This document shows, piece after piece, positions 11,097 through 22,129 of a stretch of DNA of 43,843 nt. The DNA comes from Byssothecium circinans (lineage: Eukaryota > Ascomycota > Dothideomycetes > Pleosporales > Massarinaceae): contig ML977016.1 of assembly GCA_010015675.1 (NCBI GenBank), forward strand, positions 382,839 through 426,681. Direction: 5' to 3'. Position 1 is the stretch's first letter. Every line of letters starts with the position of its first letter. The position numbers and the translations under genes are program-made. The notes beneath the pieces were generated by a model, which was not told where the DNA came from, made no database searches, and worked only from the letters and a program-made list of their open reading frames with translations.

Positions 11097-12749
11097 GCGT
11101 GTGGAGAAGGTTCTGCGGGGGGTCAGAAGGCGCGATTGGCATCCATGGAAGGCAGGGCACACGCAATTTGGATGGAATTCTCAGGTGGGAGGGGATCTTT
11201 GTAATGCGCAGGGCCCGGACTTCTGAGTATGTAGTAATGCATCCGTACTTACGCGTGTGTCAACTCCGCATTCTGGCGATGCCGAGCCATGATCACCGTG
11301 GGGGAGGCGAGGCTGCAGCTACTAGGCAGTGTTCATATGGCTATGCTGGCGTTACAGGCGCCGTGGCACGGTGGTTGTGCGTGTCCACAAAAGCCGTTCA
11401 CTTGTTGGAGTCGAGGACGCGCGCGTTAAAGGGGCCTTGTTCGTCCAGAGATGGCGTCCGCGGATCTTACCTCCAGTTCCTCTTCACCGCGAGCCAGCAC
11501 CAACTGGCCCCGCCAATCATCAGCCTGCTGAGCATCTAGTAAGCTTGTGTGGACTTCCAATTCATTTAACATTCAGACGACTCTGGACGACCCTCAGGTA
11601 ATGGACCCGCGGTGGTGGTTATCGTAGCAACAAACCGAGGGACTGGCGACAAGGCCTCTTAAATATAGTGGGAAGGCAGAACATATTGACAGACTGACGT
11701 TTAATGTGGGAGGGTCCGTTTTCATCCACGAACCATCCACAATGGTCGAGCCCCGAACTATCGACCATCTATTCCTTGCACCCGCTACATAACTGTATAC
11801 AACACTACCACTACTTACATAGCTGTAGACTATATTCAATATCAATGACAGGATAGTTTGGTTCGAGTGCTTGCACAAGGGGCCCATCTTGCGACTCTCC
11901 AGTGCCGCAAGACCTTCCTTGAACCCTGCATCAGCCTGTGTCGCTCTGAAGGGCTCCCTGTGCTATCGAGGCTGAACAGACATCAACCACCAGAGAACGT
12001 GATCGAGTCGATCAATGTTCGGCGGGTACACAGCGTTGGACGGGGGCGGAGCACACGCGGGAGCGTTCAACAAGCCGCGTGTGACCGTCTGTAGCAGTTC
12101 ATGAGAGGGCGACAAGGCGTTTCAGATGGCAGTCAAAGCGGCGGAGCAGCTCTGCCGAGCGATGCCATGCCACGCACACCAGCCTGGCAGCGGCCATGAG
12201 TCGCCAGGACGTACAGTAGAGATGTGAGCTGTCCAATCCACACGGCCAGATGCACGAGTGGACGTGGTGGTGGTGGGTGGTGGAGGAGTTGGAGTTGGAG
12301 ATGGACGGCAATAATGGACCTGTCAACTGGATGTGAAGGGTGAATGTACCAGACTGTACATCGACCCGGTCTGCAACTGATGACATGATTATGCTCCCGC
12401 TGCCGTCCAGCGTCCACTGGGTGGTCTAAGCTTCTATCTATCTTTTAGAACAGCGTCAGAGAGATCCCAGCTGCTTGGAATCCACCTCCCGAAAACAACA
12501 CAGGAGACTTTTTCCATCTGTCCTTTTATCGTTTGCAGAAAGTCACCTCCACCTCCACCACGTCCTGTAACTGCTCCGTGGCCGGTCCCTCTCACCTCGA
12601 GCTGTCGCTCCGTCTCCATCCATCCACCCCAGCCTTCACCTTCACCTTTACGCTCGCTGCCGCCTCTGTCCCAAGCTCCTTCCCGACCCGCGACAGCAGC
12701 TTCCTCCTGCTCCCTCCTTTCGAGATACGCCAGCTCATCATTTGAAGCC
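11097..12749. other. Intergenic, shared upstream region of two divergent genes
   Basis: Divergent promoter region of the F-box gene (minus) and the Nrp1-like gene (plus). The last 200 bases before 12750 are C/T-rich, as in many fungal 5' leaders. Several ORFs of 65-146 codons overlap here on both strands without recognisable domains, and I do not call any. Confidence 0.5.
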
Positions 12750-14797
12750 ATGGCCAGCCAGCAAAGTCCCCCGAGTCCCAACCTCGACCGGTACGTGGTG
12801 ATTCACGTAGCCACAACCTGCGACGAGCACGGCGTCTACGTCACAAAAGATTCTGCAGAGGTGATCGAGCTTGGGTGGATTCTCTTGGATGCCAAAAGCT
12901 GCGAGGAGGTGAGTGCAGGGCTTGCAGCTGCCGTTTCTGCATGCTGACGTCTCCCAGCTCCATCGTGAAAGCGTCCTGGTCAAGCCTATAAACACGCCAA
13001 TTACCGCTCTCTGCAGTACGTCGAATTGCCCTCACCCTCACCTGACCTGACCCTGCCTCACCTCCCTCCACCTCTCCTCTCCTCTCCTGCACTCTAGCTG
13101 ACGTAGACACCTTCCACAGCCAGCCTGACAACCCTCACCTGGGACCAGGTCCGCAACGCCGGGACCTTCCGCGATGCCATAAACCGCTTCGATAGCTTTG
13201 CCCAAGAACACCTCATCCCCAAAAACGTCGAGTTCGCCTTCGTAACGCTCGACTCCTGGGACTTGCGCGTTCAATTGCCCCGCGAAGCCCGCGACAAGGC
13301 GGTTGTGCTGCCCCCATATTTGCAGCACTCGCGAACCTTTGATTTGCGTACCGAATATCAACGCTGGCAGGCACACCACCCCGAGTCGCTGCCTTTTGGG
13401 TCCAGCGCATTGACCAACATTTGTGCTGCACTGGAGGTTGAGCCTGTGCAATCCTCTGCCCCCATCAAGCACAACCTTCCCTTCCATTTACAGGCTCTTG
13501 CTCCAGCATCGCCAAGGCGTGCTATGGAAGAGACCGTTACACTTGCCCGAGTCTTACGAGGTTTAATCCGCAAGTCCCAACCCCCTCAAGAACACCCAGA
13601 CGTTCTCACTAAACCAATGGATGCACGCGCCGACGTTCGAGCGTTCCTTTCGGAGCGCAGCAAAGTCCTTCACATGAGCGGATTGCCGCATGATACCACC
13701 CAGTCTGAGTTGGAAAGCTGGTTTACGCAATTCGGCGGACGCCCAATCGCCTTCTGGACCCTGCGCACTCCCGATCAACACAAGCCCACCGGCTCGGGCT
13801 TCGCCATCTTTTCATCCCACGAAGAAGTAAGCCATCCTCATCAAACTCCTCTTTCGTAAAATGCTAACAACAGTAGGCTGCGGAGAGTCTCTGCATGAAC
13901 GGTCGCGCTCTCAATGAAAAGGCCATCGAGGTCTCGCCTTCGTCCAGCCGCGTGCTTGACCGCGCGGCCGACATTTTGACGCCCTTCCCACCTAGCAAGA
14001 ACCGACCTCGCCCCGGTGACTGGAACTGCCCGTCCTGCGGTTTCTCCAACTTCCAGCGTCGTACAGCGTGCTTCCGCTGCTCTTTCCCTGCCATGCAAGG
14101 TCCTCCCGGCGACCCAATGGCTTACGGTGGAGGATACGGCTACGGCCATCCATCAATGATGGGCCCCCCTCAGCACCAGCAGATGGGGCATGGTCACGGT
14201 CACGGTATGGGGCATGGCGGACACGGCCATGGACATATGCGCGGCAGCGCTGGTGTTGTTCCGTTCCGTGCCGGCGATTGGAAATGCGGTGAGAATGGTT
14301 GCGGGTACCACAACTTCGCGAAGAACGTCCAGTGCCTTCGCTGTGGTGCTAGCCGGGCGGGAGCTGCCGTCGTCGCTGATTCTGGCTTCCCATCCCCCAT
14401 GGACACGCCCTCCAGCTTCGGCATGGGTCCCCCTTCCATGGGCGGCACTCCCGGACCTGGTCCATACGGCGCTGGCTTTAACGGCGGTTTCCCAGCCCAG
14501 CAGTACGGTGGTCCGCCCAGCTCCTACGCCCTACCCGCTGGAATTGGGGGCGCCAGCCCATACGGCCCCATGGGTGCTCAGTATGCTCCCAACGGCGGCA
14601 TGCATGCTACACCTTTTGACAGCCGCTCTGCGGAAGCTGCATTTACCTCGGCTGATCCCTATCCCAGCCAGGGCGCCATCAACGGCGGCGACGGGCGTAA
14701 CGATCCCTTCTCATTCCTCTCTCAAGGCTTTGGCGGCTTGTCCGTCAACGATGATCGCCGCAACAATTCCAACGCCGCGAACAAGTCGCCGGCTTAA
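12750..14797 (+). CDS. NRP1: Nrp1-like RNA-binding protein: degenerate DEDD exonuclease, RRM, two RanBP2 zinc fingers
   Basis: Putative RNA-binding protein related to yeast Nrp1 and the filamentous-fungal 'asparagine-rich/ARP' proteins. Exons 12750-12908, 12958-13015, 13120-13826 and 13877-14797 join to 614 codons. Order: exonuclease-like domain (about 10-220, with YVVIHVATTC and FVTLDSWDL), RRM (about 253-340, KVLHMSGLPHDTTQSELESWF and GSGFAIFSSHEEA), RanBP2 zinc finger 1 (about 353-380, GDWNCPSCGFSNFQRRTACFRC), a His/Gly-rich segment (GHGHGHGMGHGGHGHGH), zinc finger 2 (about 438-465, GDWKCGENGCGYHNF then CLRC), and a Gly/Pro/Tyr-rich tail ending NSNAANKSPA. Both fingers keep four cysteines. 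The first exonuclease motif lacks the acidic pair expected for DEDD catalysis, so nuclease activity is unlikely. Yeast Nrp1 associates with stress granules; that role here is inference. Confidence 0.93.
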
Positions 14798-16465
14798 GTT
14801 CAAGTATATATCTTATCGATCTTATCGGGCCTGGATCTTTGTCGATCATTTTTGGCGTGGAATGACTTCGGTAAGGATACCACGAGATCGATCTACGGGG
14901 CGCTTCCAGAATGGGTTAAAGATTTGCGGCATTTGCAGGTTTTCGGCATGGGATGGGCGGGAGAAAATAGACTGGAGATTCTCGGGAACGGTGTGTTTGA
15001 TACCTTCGGGACCGGGTAGCGGCGGTGTTTGGGGGCTAAAACTTTCCACAAAAGCCTGGCAGGAAAAGTATAAGGACAAACGGGCGGTTCTTTTTTGAAT
15101 CAGCCCCAGCGAGGAGTTTTTCTTTTTGTTCCTTTCCAAACTTCACCTCTCTGCCATGTTTTGCTTTCCTGTTTCTGCGTTCACTTTCCCTATCTAAATT
15201 GCCTGATCTTGTTTTTCCCTTCCATCCCCTCCTTTTTCACCCTATAAAACGGATCCCCCCACATACTACTTTCTTGCTTTGTCTTCCATTGCAACACCGA
15301 CTTTTTCCTCCCTGCGTGGCATAGCGTTTCTGGGCGGGTGTCATCCGGCATGGGCGTGGCGCCTGTGGAAATTCTGCGGTCGGTGGGGCGTCTTGAGACA
15401 AATGGATTCGAATTTGGTCTCTTTCCTTGTGTCGACGATGGTGAGAGTCCAGCGGAAGCGAGGGTTCTCCTATTTCTTCCCTTTTTCCCTCAATTCGTAC
15501 ATAAATAATCAAGGAGCGGTGGCGAGGCTGGGCCGTCTCGAGCTTTGTCCACTTGCTCTATATCAAATCCTGTACTTATTGACGTTTTTGTGCCATTTGT
15601 GTAATACGGTGAGCTGTGGAGGGGGGTGGGAGTATGGTGAGGATGGAAAGAGGAAGGGAATTGTAAGTCGCGTATATTTATATGGTGGTTCAAAACAACT
15701 GAAGACGTTTTCAGACTGAAGGTGAACGAGCTAACTCCTTTCGGTCTAGCATCCGCCTTCGAGCTTCACACTTGGTTATGCTCATCGCATTTCAGAAATC
15801 CCATCGCCTGCGCTGGGATACGCATACGTAACAGTTGTAGGTATAGGCATGTTTAGATCCGAGGTTATCACAGATAAGATCCAATTCTCGTCGATCCCAG
15901 ACTTACACTATGATACCGGGTGTGATAATTGTATGCTCTGTTGTTTCCATACCGTACCCTACATTATACTTCGTGACTATGTGATCACGACTCATAGTTG
16001 ACAGAAGCACACGCATGCATACATACAAACGAAAGAAGTCATTGGAGCCTGATGATCCAAGTTAAGAGATGGTACCCACAGATAATGAAAAAGAAAGGAG
16101 TCGTAGACTATGCATGACGCTAGTTCTCGACGTCCGATGCGTCCAGGAAATATTTGCGGCAGCCAACCCCCACGAATGATCAATCAAGAGTACAATATAC
16201 CCCCTAGTATAGCTCAATTGGAAGCCCGACTGCCAATGAATATTTGCTTTCGTGTGTGGGAGGACGGCCGGGGGTTACAGCACATGTGAAGATCTGACTG
16301 CAGAGAGACTGCAGGGGCCAATATCAGCCTTGTCTTGTCGTATAAATAAGAAGAAGACGACCCGCATGAACGCTCTCAGCCTCATCGAAGTCCCGCTCTT
16401 CACAACCCCCTTGCCGCCTCGTTCCTTCCCTCAAAGACGATTGGGTAGCTGAAGAAGCAGCGACC
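14798..16465. other. Intergenic, no gene recognised
   Basis: 3' region of the Nrp1-like gene and promoter of the next plus-strand gene. A frame that continues past 14797 in another phase is a shadow of the Nrp1 exon. The DNA from about 15000 to 15720 is T-rich, consistent with untranslated and terminator sequence. Nothing else is supported. Confidence 0.55.
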
Positions 16466-17578
16466 ATGGCGTTCATCCCAACCACATACCTCCCTCTCAC
16501 AACCACATTCACCGCACCCGCTGAATGCACAAATGGACCCTGGATGTATGTCGGCGAGCCAACCACGTGGTGGAAAGTCGGGGGCGATAACGTGCCGAGT
16601 TGTTTCCCGTCGGGGTACCCGTTCTCTAGGTCAAGAGTCGTGTATTCGCCTGGTATCTGTCCGGCGGGATGGGAGAGCGCGTGTGGTCGTATGTTGACGA
16701 CGGGGAGTTTGACTACGAGTGTTGTGTCTTGTTGTCCAAAGTATGTAGATTGTTTCCTTCTCTCTCTCTCTCTCTGTCTCTGTCGTTTTGTTCGCTGGTG
16801 CAAGATATTGATTTCCTAAATTCTTGTCCTCGGGACCAGTGTTTCTTCAATGGCGTATATGTGTTGTTGTCGATGTGATGCAGTAGCTAATCTCTGCCGC
16901 CTTCGTGGTATGCAGGTCATTCAAGTGCGCAGCGACGAACCCTGAGCACAACTGGGAAGACCAATTCGGCTGCGCGTCGCCCTTTTCCGTCGATGCTGCG
17001 TCCTGGAAGCTTAGCGCTTCTAATGTCTTTGTGAGCAGCATATACCAGTTACCTGTGATGATTGCCGAAACTGTACGCTAAGCCCCCCTTTGACCTTGAT
17101 ACATCTATGTACCTCCCGAAACTGACTGCTGTGGGTCTAGACTCCTGCTACACCTACTGCTTCGCCGACAACAGCACCTGGCCCTGGGTCTACACGGGGA
17201 TCGAATACTGTATCGACAGCCAACTCTCATTCTGGGGTCTCTTCTTCAGCAACATCAATTACAACGCCACCGGCTGGCGGGAGCAGTGAGCTGTCTAAAG
17301 GTGCTATGGCGGGAATCGCGATAGGTGCCGTGGTTGGTATAGCTGTTGTCGCGCTCCTTGCGTATATCGCTTGGGCAGTGCACAGAAAGCGAACAGATAA
17401 TGGTGACGAAGCTGGCGCACGGGACGCTGCAATGAATCAGAATAATGACTGTACTCCGACGATGTTTCCGTCCGAGGTTGACGGCACTAGAACAGAGAGG
17501 TATGAGATGGATGGGAAGGAGGGAGCACGAGTAGAGATTGGGTCGCGTGAGCTGGTTTATGAGATGAGGGCTTCGTGA
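16466..17578 (+). CDS. Single-pass membrane protein with Cys-rich ectodomain (sensor-like)
   Basis: Three exons (16466-16740, 16916-17030, 17141-17578) give 275 residues. The N-terminal ~125 residues hold a Cys-rich region (CFPSGYPF, YSPGICPAGWESAC, SVVSCCP, then FKCAATNPEH and FGCASPF). A ~55-residue Ser/Thr/Pro-rich stalk follows, then one membrane segment (AGIAIGAVVGIAVVALLAYIA) with a basic stop-transfer (HRKR) and an acidic cytosolic tail. This layout recurs in many Pezizomycotina proteins resembling cell-wall stress sensors; the biological role is not established. The third exon was placed by choosing the acceptor at 17139-17140, which alone gives the Ser/Thr stalk in frame with the membrane segment. 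The alternative frame at 17062-17289 is closed off before the TM. There is no classical signal peptide. The first intron contains a CT-dinucleotide run near 16757-16785. Confidence 0.82.
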
Positions 17579-18323
17579 AGGAGGATAGTGCACTGATAGT
17601 ATGCTTCAGTGGTTGTTTCGTGATTATTTGGAGGGATGCAAAGGTGGAATTGGGGATGTGAGATCTTGTACGATGGCGAAAAGGTTCCACGATGAGGAAG
17701 ACTAATGATGATCGACCTAAAGTGAAGAATGGTCAAGACAAAGGTTGGACGTGACGACGTGATAGACAGCGTTGAGATAGGGGAGGATGGGCGAGAAGGT
17801 TCACAACCAAGGACGGAAATTGAGTATACATACCGAGCGCGCGAAAGAAATGCAAACAATTGAGAAGGATCTAGTATACCTCCAATATTACTCGTACGGA
17901 CTAAGAAGCCATCAGCTTTCATTTTGCGGATCGATAGGCATCTTACACTCTCTCAATGGTGGTTGTTGGTGGCACCCGTCTTGGTGGACTTTGAATGAAT
18001 GACGCACAGGGCAAGCTGGCTCGTGTTTCAGGAGCTTCCAAGGTTTCCCTGCAGAAAGGCAAACGAGTTATTTCGGGAGTGCACCTGACGCCCAGCCGTG
18101 CCTTTAATGAGTGCCGCACATGTGCAGAGAGACTAGATTCGTGTATGGGAATCACAACAGCTTGATTTATGAAGATTCCAAAGGGCGTTGAACCCCTAAA
18201 CAGCAAACAGCCCCTCCTCGATTTTTTCCGTCAGCCGTCAGCCTACCCGAATCTGCATGTCGATAGTCGTGCGACTGGCCCTCCCTTACTTTCAACACGC
18301 AGCATTACTGCAGACGCGACAAC
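17579..18323. other. Intergenic, no gene recognised
   Basis: 3' region of the membrane-protein gene and leader of the RA-PH gene. Minus-strand frames around 17487-17922 have low-complexity Ser/His/Pro composition and no support. Confidence 0.55.
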
Positions 18324-21126
18324 ATGGAGTCTGAGACAGTGCCGCTGGACACTCCTCCGGCGAAGTTCTCTCGCTATCGCAGCGTGCGTCAAGCCCGAGT
18401 GAACCAAGCGCAAGGGCAAGCGCAAGCGCAGTACCAAAAGTCGCTGCAGTCGGACTCACAGCAAATGCCCCCAATGCCTCCGGTTCCTTCAGTGGCTCCA
18501 GTGGAGCCCCAGAATCCGAATGCTATCAGCCGAAGCATGTCGAGGTACCATCGGCGGTCATCGAACTCGCCCGCCGCGAAAGCTCCGCCGCTCCGCTCCG
18601 CTACTATCCACGTCCCGCCTCTCCCGACGACCACCGAGACGGCAAACAATCCTCGATATCGTGCGCTGAGCTCGTCACAGGCGCAGGTCGCAAACAATGT
18701 CCAGCCCCGGATCTCGAATACGTCGCGCACGCGAGTGGACGCAACACCATCCCGTACCACGCGCGATGAGGCCAAGCAGCTGATGCAAGATGAGGCTGAA
18801 CGCCATCGTAGAATCAAGGAGAAGCAGGACATGGAGCGTCGCACTAGAGCCAAAGCTGAACAGGCAGAGCGCGAGCAATTGGAACGGCAGCATAGAGAGG
18901 AAGAAGAGGCCGAACGTCTACGGGCTGAGAAGAAGGCAGAAGAGGCGCACGAGGCGCAAGAGGCGCGGCGGCAGCATGAAGACAAGGAGCGAGGGAAGAG
19001 GTTGCAGAAAGCGGAAAGTGCGAGGAGGGTGCAGGAGCGCGACGAAGCTGCATGCAGGGCAAGAGCGGAGGAGCGACCACCACAATCACCGCCCGTCTCT
19101 CCACCAAGACACGGGGGTGCATTAGGCATGTTTAGGAGGAAAGCGGATGGACCGTCGTCTCCAGGCAGCCCGCCAGACAGCTCGATCAGCGCCAAACCAC
19201 CGCATACAAGCCATAGCGACCGCGAGCTGGACTACATCAAAGCTGGCGCGTCATTTGGAATCGATGCCCCCATCTCGGCTGTCAACGCTGGCGACCGAGT
19301 ATGTCTACCCCTTCACAGCTGACTCAGAGTTACTAACTAGTCTACAGCGAGTGACGATTGTCTGCAATAAGAAACGTATCCTTCTTCCCGTGACTCCAGA
19401 TACCACAGCTCATGACCTGCTCAAGTCGGCGGCCCTGTGCATGACGGAGGCAATCAACCCTCGAACAGACATCGTCATCGAGAACTTCCACAAGCTCGGT
19501 GTGCAACGCCCCGTTCGGCTATTTGAGCATGTCCGCGATATCTTGAACTCTTGGGATAACGACAACTTGAATGATCTTGAGATCGTCAACGCTTTGTTCT
19601 TTGGACAGGTACAGTCCCACCTGGTCGCTACCGACGTGCCCAATAAAAGACCGGAAGACGCCTCCTATTACATGCACCATTCATGCAGGCCTGGAAGGTG
19701 GAGCAAGAGATGTGTTACTCTCCGTTCAGATGGGCAAATCAGCTTGAGCAAGAACGAGGAAGCAAAGGATCTGGACAACATCTGCCATCTTTCCGACTTT
19801 GATATCTACTATCCTACCAAGAAGAAGCTAAAGGCGATCAAACCACCGAAGAAGTTTTGCTACACAATTAAGAGTCAGCAAAAGTCGAATATCTTTTCGG
19901 ATGAGTCTCGCTTTGCGCATTTCTTCGCCACCAACGACCCTCAGACAGCCATCAGATTCCTGTCATCTGTACAAGAGTGGAGAAGTTGGCATCTTAAGCA
20001 TGTCATGGGCGAGGGCCAAAAGAAAGCGAAGACCCCCGACGTGAAACCAACCGTTGGCGTATTAGCCAATGCAAAAGCTCTGTCTTGCCTTGAGCAGAAT
20101 GGCACGTCTTCTCATAACCGGAGTACGTCCGTCGGCTCTTATTATCAGCTAGGATCATTCAAGCCCCTCTTCGACGCGGATTCATTTGGTAAGGATATCA
20201 AGGCTGTGTCATCTGCCAATGATCTAGGAGTTCATAGGACAAATACGAAAGTGATGCATGCCAGGAAGATGTCGACAAGAGGCAGGAACCCGCCGCCAGC
20301 GGCATACGAAAGGAGTGGCGTCCTTATCAACGATGTGCCCTCGGTACCAGCAGAGCCAGCATCGTCACTCACAGAGAACACTGTTCGTCAATCTGATGAT
20401 GCTTTCGCAGCTACTGGCTTGCTTGGGCGGACGTACACTCAGAAGCAAAAGGCATTGCAAGATCGCGAGAAGAAGAACGCGGGCCCCTTCACAGAAGGAC
20501 CGTCGCTTGTCAGTAACATCGACGCCCTGGTGGCGGCAGCAAATGAGAGCGGCCTCAACCGTAAAACCTCTGCTGAAAGCTCAACCCATCGACGAACCTC
20601 GAGCGATATACAACGAAGTGTTTCGACGAGAATCAAGCCATTGGTCGATCTCACACCTCAGTATCGCGAGCCACCGCAACATAGGAACAAAGGCAAGGGC
20701 TTCAATCCTGGCGTTGCCTCGGGCCCTTTGGTTGAGAACGCGACTTCAATTGAAGAAGCCGTCAAGATCCCATCCTCAACCGACTGGCGACGCCCAGCAA
20801 CAGCCCGCGCCCATGGCACGCACGGTGTTGGCGGTTTCGATCGTACAAAATCATTAAAGGGGCAAGGTCTTGCAAACTTCGCCGTGAATAACCACGATGG
20901 CGCTCCTGGTGAGGCTGATAATGCCTTCACTGGCGGAGGCCTCCTTGCTCAAGCGGGCTTCAGCCAAGGCCATCAGCCCGTCGGCCGTGGGGTCATGGAT
21001 GGATCGAAGGCGCGAGGACCGATGCTGGACATGTCGGAGAACTCGCAATTTGCATCTGGCAGTCTGCTTGCTGACATGCACCGAAAGCAGGCTGCGGACA
21101 GGCGGCGTAGTGTGGATATGGGTTAG
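18324..21126 (+). CDS. Ras-association and PH domain adaptor (MRL-like)
   Basis: Two exons (18324-19298, 19348-21126; intron GTATGT...CTACAG) give 917 residues. Order: a Pro/Ser/Gln-rich N-terminus, a charged coiled coil from about residue 145 to 255 (QLMQDEAERHRRIKEKQDMER and following Glu/Arg/Ala heptads), a Ras-association domain from the exon junction (RVTIVCNKKRILLPVTPDTT, about 326-410), and a PH domain (about 432-540, beginning YYMHHSCRPGRWSKRCVTLR and ending VQEWRSWHL). A long Ser/Arg-rich probably disordered tail follows, with a repeated GLLGRTYTQ / GGLLAQAGFSQ-like motif. The RA-PH tandem with a preceding coiled coil resembles metazoan MRL (Mig10/RIAM/lamellipodin) adaptors. By analogy it may link a Ras-type GTPase and membrane lipids to polarity or actin. 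That is inference; I do not know a fungal gene name. Confidence 0.88.
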
Positions 21127-22129
21127 GATGAGAAACAGCAACATAACGATGGTAACGGCCTGGTTTGGAGTTATGGGGGCGTCCTCTGTATGGTGAAGCT
21201 CTCGCATTTCGTGGTGTTTGATATCCTCATGATGCGCTTATCTCATTTACTTGTGGTTTGCCCTTTGTTGGATCTACGGTTCTGAGTCTGGAGATATTCA
21301 TCATGGCCGCGTCTGGTAGCTTGTGTATCAATTATTCCCAAAAGAGGCGTGCCTCCGCCCGCCATCTCCAAGCTGTCTCCGCTAGTGACCCACATGGTTC
21401 GGCAAAGAAGGAGTCGCGGCTGCCAATCCCCCCATACCCCGCATCACGCCGACGTATGACAGACGACGACGCAGATCCGATGCGCTTGGCTCTGGCCGTG
21501 TGATGTATCATCTGATGCTGAGAGAGAGCGAGCATTGAACTGAACATGTAGAGTGGAGAGACAATCTGGAGACGCAAGGCCGTTTCGCAGAGGGAAAGCA
21601 AGGTGTACCGTAGATGTCCGATCAGGTGACTGCATTGTGGTGAGATTCGGTGGTGGCTGCGAGAGGCGTGATTGGGCAATGCATTTGACGTTGAGTTTTG
21701 TCTGCAACGTCTGGAGGCCTCTCATGACTCGCGTGACGTAATAGGCGTTCCCGGGATGGAGCTTTCAAAGCGGGCTAGCTCTCTTCGAGCCTCACGCCCA
21801 ATCTTCGAGTGCTCGGTGCGCTAAACAAACGGCGCAGAGCTTGCCTGTCCTCTTTCCTCGTCGCAGCTTTCTCTCTCAGCATCTTTCTTCTTTTCATCCT
21901 TACCGTCACGCCCGACTCAATTGCGGCTCTCTCTCTCTTCGTTAGCCTCGCGCGCTCACCTAGGCACCGATAGCGGTTTCGCTCGCACTAGCTTGACCAC
22001 ACTTCAACATCTTCCTTCCTCTTCCCTTCTCAGCTTTGTCTGCGACGGCTGGCAGCTGTTCGACTCAATCCAGTCACCCCCACGAGCTCTGAGCCGAGCG
22101 AGAGAGGGAAAGTGGCGCACACAGATACA
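21127..22129. other. Intergenic, glycogen synthase promoter and C/T-rich leader
   Basis: From about 21840 to 22080 the plus strand is strongly C/T-rich (runs such as ctctctctcttc), a usual feature of 5' leaders of well-expressed ascomycete genes. No coding region is supported. Confidence 0.5.

Noticed and set aside
12434..12781. 115-codon Gly/Glu-rich minus-strand frame upstream of the Nrp1-like gene
   Set aside because: Low-complexity complement of the C/T-rich leader; it overlaps the Nrp1-like start codon.
17062..17289. 75-codon plus-strand frame with YTYCFADNSTWPW-like sequence
   Set aside because: It overlaps exon 3 of the single-pass membrane protein in another phase. The phase beginning at 17141 gives a Ser/Thr stalk leading directly into the membrane segment, so this frame is a shadow.
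18389..19195. 268-codon minus-strand frame opposite the first exon of the RA-PH gene
   Set aside because: Antisense shadow of the Glu/Arg-rich coiled coil (Ser/Cys-rich by complementarity); the plus-strand gene is well supported.
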